From: Aquabacter sediminis
GTDB lineage: Bacteria > Pseudomonadota > Alphaproteobacteria > Rhizobiales > Xanthobacteraceae
DNA: 64,000 bases
Assembly (NCBI RefSeq): GCF_028863665.1
Contig: NZ_JARBFX010000001.1
Location: 496,001 to 560,000, forward strand
Direction of reading: 5' to 3'
This document shows, one piece after another, positions 50,178 through 57,294 of the stretch (positions are counted from its first letter, which is position 1; each line of letters opens with the position of its first letter). The translations under genes were made by a program, and so were the position numbers. Below the pieces are notes generated by a model, which was not told where the DNA came from, searched no databases, and was given only the letters and a program-made list of their open reading frames with translations.

Positions 50178-51048
50178 CTTTTCCTATATCCCGCAGGTGC
50201 TGGTGTCCGGGCTCGGCATCGGTTGCGTCTACGGCCTCATCGGCATCGGCTTTTGTGTCATCTACAACGCCTCAGGCATCGTGAACTTCGCCCAGGGCGC
50301 CTTTGTCATGCTGGGCGGCATGATCACGCAGAGCCTGATGGCCGGCCACGGGCTGCCGCTCATTCCAGCGGCCCTGGTGGCGGTGGCGCTGGTGGCGCTG
50401 CTGGGCGTCGGCCTGGAGCGGCTGGTGGTTCGCCCGCTCTGGAACCGCAAGGCCACCATGTTCACCATGATCCTGGCGACGCTCGCCGCGCAGATCGTGA
50501 TCGAGCGGGTGGCGCTTCTCGTTTGGGGCGACCAGCCGCGCTCCATGAAGGTTTTCACCGATCTGCCGCCGCTTCAGTTCGGTGGGGTGGCCGTGAGTTA
50601 CCAATTGCTGTGGATCGTGGGTGCGTCCCTCATCGCGGTGGGCGGGCTCGCCGCCTTCTTCCGCCTGTCGCGTACGGGCAAGGCCATGCGCGCCTGCGCC
50701 ATCAATCGGGAGGCGGCGGCGCTCCAGGGCATTCCCGTCTCGCGCATGCTGGCGGCGGCGTTTGCCATCAGTGCGGGGCTTGGCGCCATGGCGGGTATCC
50801 TCATCACCCCGACCCAATACACCGCTTTCAATGTGGGCGTGCCCTTCGCCATTTCCGGCTTCATCGCCGCCATCGTGGGCGGCTTCGGCCGACCGTTCGG
50901 CGCCTTCCTGGGCGGCCTCATGCTGGGCCTCGTGCAGTCGCTGGCAATCCTGGGCTTTGGCGCAGGTTTGAAGACGGTGGCCGCGCTTTCCGTCCTGCTG
51001 GTCTTCCTCTTCATCCGGCCTTCGGGCCTGCTAGGCGCGGCCAAATAG
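50170..51048 (+). CDS. Branched-chain-type ABC transporter permease (LivH-like)
   Basis: 292-residue permease with about eight membrane segments. LivH landmarks GLIGIGFCVIYNASGIVNFA and the EAA loop SRTGKAMRACAINREAAALQ are present. Together with LivK, F, M and G it completes a full importer in the order K-F-M-G-H, all overlapping or abutting. Confidence 0.92.
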   Translation: MADFSYIPQVLVSGLGIGCVYGLIGIGFCVIYNASGIVNFAQGAFVMLGGMITQSLMAGHGLPLIPAALVAVALVALLGVGLERLVVRPLWNRKATMFTMILATLAAQIVIERVALLVWGDQPRSMKVFTDLPPLQFGGVAVSYQLLWIVGASLIAVGGLAAFFRLSRTGKAMRACAINREAAALQGIPVSRMLAAAFAISAGLGAMAGILITPTQYTAFNVGVPFAISGFIAAIVGGFGRPFGAFLGGLMLGLVQSLAILGFGAGLKTVAALSVLLVFLFIRPSGLLGAAK

Positions 51049-51074
51049 CGCCACTTTTGCTGGGAGTTGCTTCC

Positions 51075-51407
51075 ATGGACATCACCAAGATCAACTGGGA
51101 CGCGATGGAATGGACGCCGGTGCGCGAGGGCGTCGAGCGCAAAGCCGTGTCCGGCGCGGGCGCGACGCTTGCCTTGCATCGCCTGATGCCCGGCCATGAG
51201 CCCAAGCCGCACAGCCATCCCCATGAGCAGATCGCCTACATCGTCTCGGGCACCATCCGCTTCTTCGTGGGCGAAGACGAGCATCTGGTGGGCCCGGGGG
51301 GCGTGATCGTGATCCCGCCCAATGTGCGCCACTGGGGCGAGGTGGTGGGCGACGAGCCCGTCATCAATCTCGACGTGTTCACGCCCCGCCGGCCGGAATA
51401 CGCCTGA
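51075..51407 (+). CDS. Small cupin-domain protein
   Basis: 110-residue single cupin. Metal motif 1 HSHPHEQIAYIVSGTIRFFV contains two His and a Glu; motif 2 PPNVRHWGEVVGDEPVINLD supplies the last His. Likely a mononuclear metal enzyme (isomerase, dioxygenase or ureidoglycolate-lyase-like) acting in the hyu operon; substrate unknown. ATG 51075, 26 bases after the LivH stop. Confidence 0.85.
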   Translation: MDITKINWDAMEWTPVREGVERKAVSGAGATLALHRLMPGHEPKPHSHPHEQIAYIVSGTIRFFVGEDEHLVGPGGVIVIPPNVRHWGEVVGDEPVINLDVFTPRRPEYA

Positions 51408-51442
51408 TCGCCCGGCCAAGATCGCCATCCTGGAGTCGCCCG

Positions 51443-52195
51443 ATGGAGTCCTTCTGCGACCGCCTCGCCCGCCCGCTGCTGGGCACCTTCGTCAAGTCGG
51501 CCTCCTATCAGATGATGGAAATCCTGGCGTTGGGAGGCCTCGACTGCGCCATCATCGATGCCGAGCACGCGCCCTTTTCCCCCGGCGACCTCGACCGCAT
51601 GATCCTGGCCGCCCGTGCCGGCGGCCTGCCTGTCCTGGTGCGGGTGGCGGGGCTTGATCCCGCCCCCATCGCCGCCTGCCTGGACATGGGCGCCACCGGA
51701 ATTGTCGTGCCTCATGTGCGTTCGGCAGACGAGGCGCGCGCAGCGGTGGCAGCGGCGAAGTATTCCGGACGGCGCGGCTTCTCCCCCTCGCCTCGCGCCG
51801 GCGGCTATGGCACACGTGGCGCAGATGCCTATCTGGCGGCGGCGGATGGGGAGACCTCGGTCTGGTGCCAGATCGAGGATGCAGAGGCCCTCGACCAGCT
51901 CGATGCCATCGCAACGGTCCCCGGCGTCGATTGCCTGTTTGTTGGCCGCGCTGACCTCTCGCTGTCTCTGGGCGCGTCGGGATCGGGGGATCCGCGCATT
52001 GGCGCGGCGGTCAAGGCCGTGGGCATAGCCTGCCTCAAGGCCGGCACCACCGCCGGCCTCTTCATTCCCGGAACGGGGGAGATCCCCGAGCGGACCGCGG
52101 AGGGCTACAGCGCCTTCATCTGCGGCTCGGACCAGAGTTGGCTTCTGGAGCAGACACGCGCCCGGGTCCGCGCCTTCGCCGACGGCGAGGCTTGA
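51443..52195 (+). CDS. HpcH/HpaI aldolase/citrate lyase family protein
   Basis: 250-residue TIM-barrel class II pyruvate aldolase. Motifs: DCAIIDAEHAPFSPGDLDR with the catalytic His, Glu metal ligand in SVWCQIEDAEALD, the FVGRADLSLSLG Asp ligand and ICGSDQSWLL near the C-terminus. It cleaves 4-hydroxy-2-oxo acids or related compounds. Last gene of the IclR/hyu/Liv operon, so it could handle the carbon skeleton released after ring opening. Confidence 0.87.
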   Translation: MESFCDRLARPLLGTFVKSASYQMMEILALGGLDCAIIDAEHAPFSPGDLDRMILAARAGGLPVLVRVAGLDPAPIAACLDMGATGIVVPHVRSADEARAAVAAAKYSGRRGFSPSPRAGGYGTRGADAYLAAADGETSVWCQIEDAEALDQLDAIATVPGVDCLFVGRADLSLSLGASGSGDPRIGAAVKAVGIACLKAGTTAGLFIPGTGEIPERTAEGYSAFICGSDQSWLLEQTRARVRAFADGEA

Positions 52196-52492
52196 ACGGA
52201 TCTACCGGAGCGCCCATCGCGCCATGGCGATGAAGGGGTTATACCCCCCGTCGGGATCGATGCCTGCGAATGTTCCGATCCCGACAGCGCGCTTGACGTG
52301 GCGGTGGACCTTGCTAGCCTCATCATCGAGTGGTTGCGCTCCCAAACGCCATGCTCCGTGAGAGCTGGCCTCCTGCCGTGAAATCCGCAGGGCGTCGCCG
52401 GGTGCATGCCGCTCCTCCCCTCGCAGAAGAACATGCACATGGCATGACAGGACGGCACGCCGCCGTTCGCACGCCAGTGCGGAGGAGCGTCG
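52196..52492. other. Intergenic region before the TusA/DsrE/MetE cluster
   Basis: Nearly 300 bases without a gene. It contains consecutive stem-loops: CATCGC/GCGATG at 52215-52232, GGGG/CCCC at 52235-52247 and TCGGGATCG/CGATCCCGA at 52251-52284 (9 bp, 16-base loop). These probably end the upstream operon. A promoter-like TTGACG (52293-52298), 16 bases, TAGCCT (52315-52320) follows. Confidence 0.5.
52293..52320 (+). promoter_or_regulatory. Candidate promoter of the TusA/DsrE/MetE cluster
   Basis: CTTGACG with the -35 consensus core TTGAC, a 16-base spacer and TAGCCT as a weak -10 box. It follows three hairpins and precedes the TusA-like gene by about 170 bases. Based on pattern only. Confidence 0.35.
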
Positions 52493-52837
52493 ATGAGCGG
52501 CACCACGCCACCCAAGGCGAAGATCGAGCATGCCGACTCCCAGGTGTCCGAAGCCGGGACCTCCGATGTTGGCGACGCGACGCCCTTCGACGCAGGGACC
52601 TCGGGCGCCGAGACGATTGAGACCTGGGACGCCGGCCATATGGGCTGCGGCGAGCTCGTCATCCTGCTGCGCGCCCGCCTCAAGGCCATGCCCGGCGGTG
52701 TCCTGCGGGTCATCGCCCAAGATGCCGGCGCACCCGAGGACCTGCCTGCCTGGTGCCGCATGACCCGCAACACCCTGCTCCACCATGCCCCCGAAACTCA
52801 CAGCTTCTGGATCCAGTCGCGAACCGACTGGGCGTGA
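52493..52837 (+). CDS. TusA-like sulfur-carrier protein with CG instead of CP motif
   Basis: 114 residues: a roughly 45-residue Ala/Asp/Thr-rich tail, then a TusA-like fold (about 47-112). The region GCGELVILLRARLKAMPGG aligns with the canonical CPEP helix, with C52 kept and the prolines replaced. The second landmark EDLPAWCRMTRNTLL matches the DIPxFC...L region of TusA. C52 could carry a persulfide. The same DLPAWCR signature occurs in the fusion gene at 55404, showing that both are the same subgroup. Partner of the DsrE protein directly downstream. Confidence 0.78.
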   Translation: MSGTTPPKAKIEHADSQVSEAGTSDVGDATPFDAGTSGAETIETWDAGHMGCGELVILLRARLKAMPGGVLRVIAQDAGAPEDLPAWCRMTRNTLLHHAPETHSFWIQSRTDWA

Positions 52838-52863
52838 AGGCAAACACCGAGGAGTGACCCAGG

Positions 52864-53226
52864 ATGCCCGGCAAATTCGTTGTCTCCATCAGCTGCGCCA
52901 AGAATGACACGGACAAGGCCACCGTCGGCTTCGTCATCGCCAACGCCGCCGTCGCCTCCGACAAGGAGACCGTCGTGTTCCTGTCCATTGAGGGTACGCG
53001 GCTTTCCCAGAAGGGCTATGCGGATGACATCCATGAGGAGGGCTTTGCCCCGCTGAAGGATCTCATGACGAACTTCGCGGCGGCCGGCGGCATCATCTAT
53101 GTCTGTTCGCCTTGTTTCAAGAAGCGCAGCCTTGACGAGACCAATCTCGTGGACGGCGCGAAGATCGTGGGTGGCGCAAAGCTCGTCGAATTCATGAGCG
53201 AGGGCGCGCCCTCCGTCAGCTACTGA
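52864..53226 (+). CDS. DsrE-family sulfurtransferase-like protein
   Basis: 120 residues with the DsrE/F fold: ATVGFVIANAAVASDKETVV beta-alpha start, and a conserved Cys pair in YVCSPCFKKR (C81 and C84) at the position of the DsrE active cysteine. DsrE proteins exchange persulfide sulfur with TusA proteins. It lies 26 bases after the TusA-like gene and shares its strand. Function in sulfur relay is inferred from family and pairing. Confidence 0.85.
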   Translation: MPGKFVVSISCAKNDTDKATVGFVIANAAVASDKETVVFLSIEGTRLSQKGYADDIHEEGFAPLKDLMTNFAAAGGIIYVCSPCFKKRSLDETNLVDGAKIVGGAKLVEFMSEGAPSVSY

Positions 53227-53243
53227 GCGCGGGAGGCCCGGCA

Positions 53244-53765
53244 ATGATCCCGGTCCGGATGATGGTGACGGTCTTTCTCGTCGCGGCCCTTGGCTATGCC
53301 GGGCTCTCCTTCGCCTTGTTCAAGATGCCTCAGACAGCTCAGGCGGCGGAGGAATGCGGCTTCCTGCCAGACGAGTTCGTCTCCGAAGGCACGCTCACCT
53401 ATGCGCGCTCGCAAGCCTTCATGGTGAGCTTCGTGCGCAAGGAGGAGTACTTCACCGCTGCCACCCTCGGACTTGCGGCGGCCTTCGCGGCCTTCGCGCT
53501 CCGGGTCGGGCGGCGCGCGGGCGGCGCCTCCGCTGGGCTTGCGGCGGGGGGCGGCCTGCTCGCTCTGTCAGCCTTGTGCGTGAGCTGCCTTGCCCCGGTT
53601 TTGTCCGTGGTCGGGATCGGTATTGCGGGAAGCCTGCTGGCGGCAGTGCCCAAGGCCCTGCTTTTCCTGAACACACTCCTGTTGACCGGATGGGGCGCGC
53701 TTTACCTGTCGCGCCGCGCCACCTCTTGTCCCCTGCCCGCTGTCAGACCAGTTGGCCAATCATAA
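53244..53765 (+). CDS. Small integral membrane protein with CxxC motif
   Basis: 173 residues and about four or five membrane segments (near 7-27, 70-88, 97-118, 122-156). Cysteines are C38 in the outer or periplasmic loop, the CVSC pair (C112/C115) in a membrane segment followed by LAPVLSVVGIGIAG, and C162. The arrangement recalls small thiol- or metal-handling membrane proteins such as MerT, but I do not recognise a family. It starts 17 bases after dsrE with GGGAGG upstream. Possibly transports a sulfur compound or electrons for its cluster. Confidence 0.7.
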   Translation: MIPVRMMVTVFLVAALGYAGLSFALFKMPQTAQAAEECGFLPDEFVSEGTLTYARSQAFMVSFVRKEEYFTAATLGLAAAFAAFALRVGRRAGGASAGLAAGGGLLALSALCVSCLAPVLSVVGIGIAGSLLAAVPKALLFLNTLLLTGWGALYLSRRATSCPLPAVRPVGQS

Positions 53766-53785
53766 ATCTGGAAGGGAGAACGCCC

Positions 53786-55378
53786 ATGAAGAGGACTGTT
53801 GCCGCCGTCGCGTCCGTCATGCTGCTCGCCGCCCCTGCCACAGCGACGGACTACACCACCGTTCTGACACCGGCCAAGCCGGGCTGGCCCCTCGCTCATC
53901 CTTTGGCGACGACCGAGATCGCGCCACCGCCCTTCTCGCTTCCCTCCGAACGGGGGGTGAGGCCGGCCTATGTGCCGGGACTTCCCGGCCTGCCCCAAGG
54001 CCGCGCGGTAGCCGATGATTTCGGCCGCAAGCCGCTGAAATATGATGGCGTCTTCATCCGCCAGAGCCGGGTCGAGAATGGCGAGGTGGTGATCCCGCCC
54101 GGGGGCCTGGCCTATCTGGAGGACACGTGGGGCGGCGAGGTGGCGCTACGGGGCGAGCAGGTGCCCATGCTCGGGCGGCTGCCCACCTATGTGGACTATG
54201 ACATGACCATTGAGGTGAAGGAAAACGTCACCATTCCGGCCGGCGGAAGCGTCGTCGTCGGCGGGCAGGTCTATCATTACTATGCGACGGTCGGTCACGA
54301 GAAGATGGCCAACCACTCGCTCCATGTGCGCACCATCGCGGGCACCGATTGGGAATGGGCCTTCGGCGCGCCGGAGCTCTCCGCCACCGAGACAGGCTGG
54401 TGGGGAAACCGCTTCGCACAGCTCTACAATCAAGGTCAGGCGCGGGAGATTTCCGGGCAGAAGCTCGTGTTCGACTGGATGTCCGGCGTCCGCATGGACC
54501 GGCTGCTCTTCGCCGAAGAAAAAGTGTTCGCGGGCCTTGCCGGTGCAGGCGAACGCTTCACGGTGGGTGCCCGCACGGTGCAGGTCTCGAACATCGACGA
54601 GGCAGCGGGCACGGTGACCCTGGAGCTTCTGGATGGCGGGCAGGTAAAGGCATCCAAGACACTCGGGCCGGTGAAAGCCGACCTCCTCATCGAAGACACG
54701 GGCGCCCGCAAGGCTCTGGTGTTCGAGGACGGCGACATGGTGGCCTTCCTCTCACCCTGGCCCAAGGCGTTCGAGGGTGGCAAGGCGAATCTGAAAGTCT
54801 ATGGCAAGGCGTTCAGTCTCGCCTACGGCACCGACTATGCCGGCGACCCGCGCTATGCGGTCTATCCGGTGGGCTGTCCCACCGGGCACAATTTCGGGTT
54901 CATGCTGGTCAACAAGCAGGAAATCCGCCTCAAGCCCGGCATGTCCGTCACCGGCCCAGAAGGCTATTTCAAGGTGGTGGTGGATGCCGTCGATGGCGGC
55001 GCCGTAACGGGCTGGCACGTGGAGGACAAGGACGGCAACCGCTCCATCAATCTGGGCGGCCCGCAGGTGGCCAATGTGGACCTGGTGCTGGGCCAGGGCC
55101 GTGTTGCGGGGCAAGCCATCCTGAAGGACGTGGGCCGCGCCATGCTCGCGCGCTCCTATGAGACCTCGGCCCGGCTGGAGACTGCTGCGCTTCCCGCCGA
55201 CCGCAAGGCCCAGGCACCGGCGCCCACTCCCGCGCCCCCTGCCGCTGCCGCGGCGCCCGTCGCCGCGGCCCATCCGGTGGCGGCCAGCCTTTCGCCAGCG
55301 CTCACCATCGCCGTCGGCATTCTCGCCCTCGGGGCAGGTGCCGTCGGCTACGAAATCGGCCGGCGCCGCCGCGCCTGA
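53786..55378 (+). CDS. Secreted beta-rich protein with C-terminal membrane anchor
   Basis: 530 residues of unknown function. Sec signal MKRTVAAVASVMLLAAPATA, a large beta-strand-rich ectodomain with repeated Gly/Val/Asp strands, then an Ala/Pro-rich linker (about 465-495) and a C-terminal hydrophobic helix ALTIAVGILALGAGAVGYEI followed by GRRRRA. The segment GERFTVGARTVQVSNIDEAA is reminiscent of archaeal S-layer-type beta domains. Starts at ATG 53786 with a GAAGGGAGA ribosome binding site. Topology: periplasmic domain anchored in the inner membrane, arginines inside. Its placement between DsrE and MetE suggests an envelope component of the same pathway. Confidence 0.75.
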   Translation: MKRTVAAVASVMLLAAPATATDYTTVLTPAKPGWPLAHPLATTEIAPPPFSLPSERGVRPAYVPGLPGLPQGRAVADDFGRKPLKYDGVFIRQSRVENGEVVIPPGGLAYLEDTWGGEVALRGEQVPMLGRLPTYVDYDMTIEVKENVTIPAGGSVVVGGQVYHYYATVGHEKMANHSLHVRTIAGTDWEWAFGAPELSATETGWWGNRFAQLYNQGQAREISGQKLVFDWMSGVRMDRLLFAEEKVFAGLAGAGERFTVGARTVQVSNIDEAAGTVTLELLDGGQVKASKTLGPVKADLLIEDTGARKALVFEDGDMVAFLSPWPKAFEGGKANLKVYGKAFSLAYGTDYAGDPRYAVYPVGCPTGHNFGFMLVNKQEIRLKPGMSVTGPEGYFKVVVDAVDGGAVTGWHVEDKDGNRSINLGGPQVANVDLVLGQGRVAGQAILKDVGRAMLARSYETSARLETAALPADRKAQAPAPTPAPPAAAAAPVAAAHPVAASLSPALTIAVGILALGAGAVGYEIGRRRRA

Positions 55379-55403
55379 CGCTTGAGATTGCATCGGATCT
55401 GAC

Positions 55404-56906
55404 ATGACCGCACCCGTCGCGCACCACGACCACTCGCCCGACGTCTCGTTTGACGGCGGCGACCTCGATTGCGGCAATGGCTTGCTGCTGCTGATCCGAA
55501 AGCACATCGACCCCTTGCCCCGAGGCGGCCTCCTGGAAATCCTCTCGCGCGAGATCTCCGTCGACGAGGACCTCCCCGCCTGGTGCCGTCTCACCGGCAA
55601 CGAGTTGGTCTCGTGGACCAAGGCAGAGCGCCAGCGCTCCTTCCTGGTCTGCAAGGGCAAGCTGGCCGAGCGGACGCAGGACCATCGGGTCCCGGCGGCG
55701 GCCGTCAGCACTCCTGCCGCTCCGGTCGCCCGCGTAAGGATTCCGGTCACGCCACCACAGATCCCCGCCCTGGCGGTGATGGGCATCGGCTCCTGGCCGC
55801 GTCCGCGCTGGATGATCGAGGCCATGCACGCCTATGTGGAAGGCCGGCTCTCCGAGGCGGCCTTCCATGAGACCGCGGACGACGCGGTACGCCTCGCCAT
55901 CGCCGCCCAGGAAAAGGCCGGCGTCGACGTGGTCACCGACGGAGAACAGCGGCGGGACAGCTATGCCAGCTTCGTCGCCAGCCGCCTCGACAATTGTCAG
56001 CTCATTCCCCTCACCGACCTCCTGCCGCTGGTCGATCATCCCGAGGAGTTCGAAGCCGAACTGCGCGCCCTTGATATTCCCGCCGGCGACGTGCGCCATC
56101 CGGCGGTCTTCGGGCGGCTTGCCCGCTCCCGGCCCCTGGTTGCCCATGAGGTGGACTTCGCCCGCACGGTGACGCAGAAGCCGGTGAAGGTGGCTCTGCC
56201 GGGACCCTACCTGCTCACCCGCACCATGTGGATGGAGTGCATCTCCGATCGGGCTTATGAGAGCCGCGAGGCGCTGGCCGAGGACATCGTGCGGGTGCTG
56301 CGTGAGGAAGTCGCCGAGCTGATGGACGCCGGCGCAGCGCTGGTCCAGTTCGATGAGCCGGTGCTTTCCGAGGTGGTCTTTTCCGGCGCCAAGAACAAGC
56401 GTTCATTCATGTGCGGCGCGCTGTCGGAATCCTTGGGGCCGGACCATGAACTGGGCTTTGCCCGCGACCTGCTGAACGCCGTCCTCGACGGCGCCCCGCG
56501 CACCCGCACCGCGCTGCATGTCTGCCGAGGCAACTGGACGCCGGATGAAAGTGTCGCGCTTGCCGGCAGCTATGCACCGCTTGTGGAGATGCTCGCGCAG
56601 GTGAAGGTCGGCGCCTATCTCCTGGAAATGTGCACGCCGCGGGCGGGCGAGATGGAGATCCTGAAAGCCCTGCCGGAGGCGGCGCGCATCGGCGTCGGCG
56701 TCGTCAACCAGAAGGTCGCGCAGGTGGAAGTTGAAGACGCCATCACCGCGCGCATCGCCCATGCCATCGATCTTTTCGGGCGGGAGCGGGTGCTCCTGCA
56801 CCCTGATTGCGGCTTCGCCACCTTCGCGGACAATCCCATCTGCTGCACCAGCTCGGCGCAGGACAAGCTCACCGCCATCGCCCGGGCCGTGGAGCGTTTT
56901 CGCTGA
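55404..56906 (+). CDS. Fusion of TusA-like domain and core MetE methyltransferase
   Basis: 500 residues. Residues about 18-90 form a TusA-like domain: LDCGNGLLLLIRKHIDPLPR with C23, then EDLPAWCRLTGNEL (C61). A Pro/Ala-rich linker (about 95-120) leads to a UROD/MetE barrel (about 122-500) that lacks the N-terminal half of full MetE. Zinc/substrate ligands are intact: H372 and C374 (LHVCRGNW), E408 (LLEMCTPRAGEM) and C469 (LHPDCGFAT). Short core-MetE enzymes transfer methyl groups to a thiol, sometimes from methylcobalamin. The fused sulfur carrier suggests a methylated or persulfide-bound substrate. The reaction is unknown. Confidence 0.83.
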   Translation: MTAPVAHHDHSPDVSFDGGDLDCGNGLLLLIRKHIDPLPRGGLLEILSREISVDEDLPAWCRLTGNELVSWTKAERQRSFLVCKGKLAERTQDHRVPAAAVSTPAAPVARVRIPVTPPQIPALAVMGIGSWPRPRWMIEAMHAYVEGRLSEAAFHETADDAVRLAIAAQEKAGVDVVTDGEQRRDSYASFVASRLDNCQLIPLTDLLPLVDHPEEFEAELRALDIPAGDVRHPAVFGRLARSRPLVAHEVDFARTVTQKPVKVALPGPYLLTRTMWMECISDRAYESREALAEDIVRVLREEVAELMDAGAALVQFDEPVLSEVVFSGAKNKRSFMCGALSESLGPDHELGFARDLLNAVLDGAPRTRTALHVCRGNWTPDESVALAGSYAPLVEMLAQVKVGAYLLEMCTPRAGEMEILKALPEAARIGVGVVNQKVAQVEVEDAITARIAHAIDLFGRERVLLHPDCGFATFADNPICCTSSAQDKLTAIARAVERFR

Positions 56907-57294
56907 TTCCCATAAGCTGAGCTTTATGCCACTTGAAGGGCAAAGCTGCCCTTCTCTTTAAAGACAATCTCTTGTGAGAGCGGGGTGGTGTTGGGCATAT
57001 CCAGCTGGGAACCACCGGACCAGGACCGGCAAGGTCAAACGTGGTTCGCGGGTCGACTGGCGATTTCCGAGAACTCAAGTCGCAGGCGTTGGCGCAGCCC
57101 GCGATGTCTCAAGAAACTTCACTTTTATCCTGCGAAAATACACGCACGAGAAAGATTGCGTAAATTTTTTGTACTGGTTCCTCGGCATCCGCCCATGCTA
57201 TTGCGGCGCGCGGGATGCTCTGAACATTGCCTATCACCGCCAATAGCAAGAGCATGACGTAAGAGAGACAGTTACTTTTTCTTTCGAGGCTCAA
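56907..57294. other. Non-coding gap before the autotransporter
   Basis: About 390 bases without a credible gene. The first part holds the terminator at 56935-56960. The region from 57130 is AT-rich and should contain the autotransporter promoter; I see no clear boxes. Confidence 0.5.
56935..56960 (+). terminator. Terminator after the TusA-MetE fusion gene
   Basis: 8-bp stem GAAGGGCA/TGCCCTTC with loop AAGC, followed by TCTTT, 28 bases after the stop of the fusion gene. Fits the end of the sulfur cluster transcript. Confidence 0.7.

Noticed and set aside
56974-57246. Small overlapping frames of about 90 codons between the fusion gene and the autotransporter
   Set aside because: No ribosome binding site, no homology and unlike codon use; considered leader DNA.
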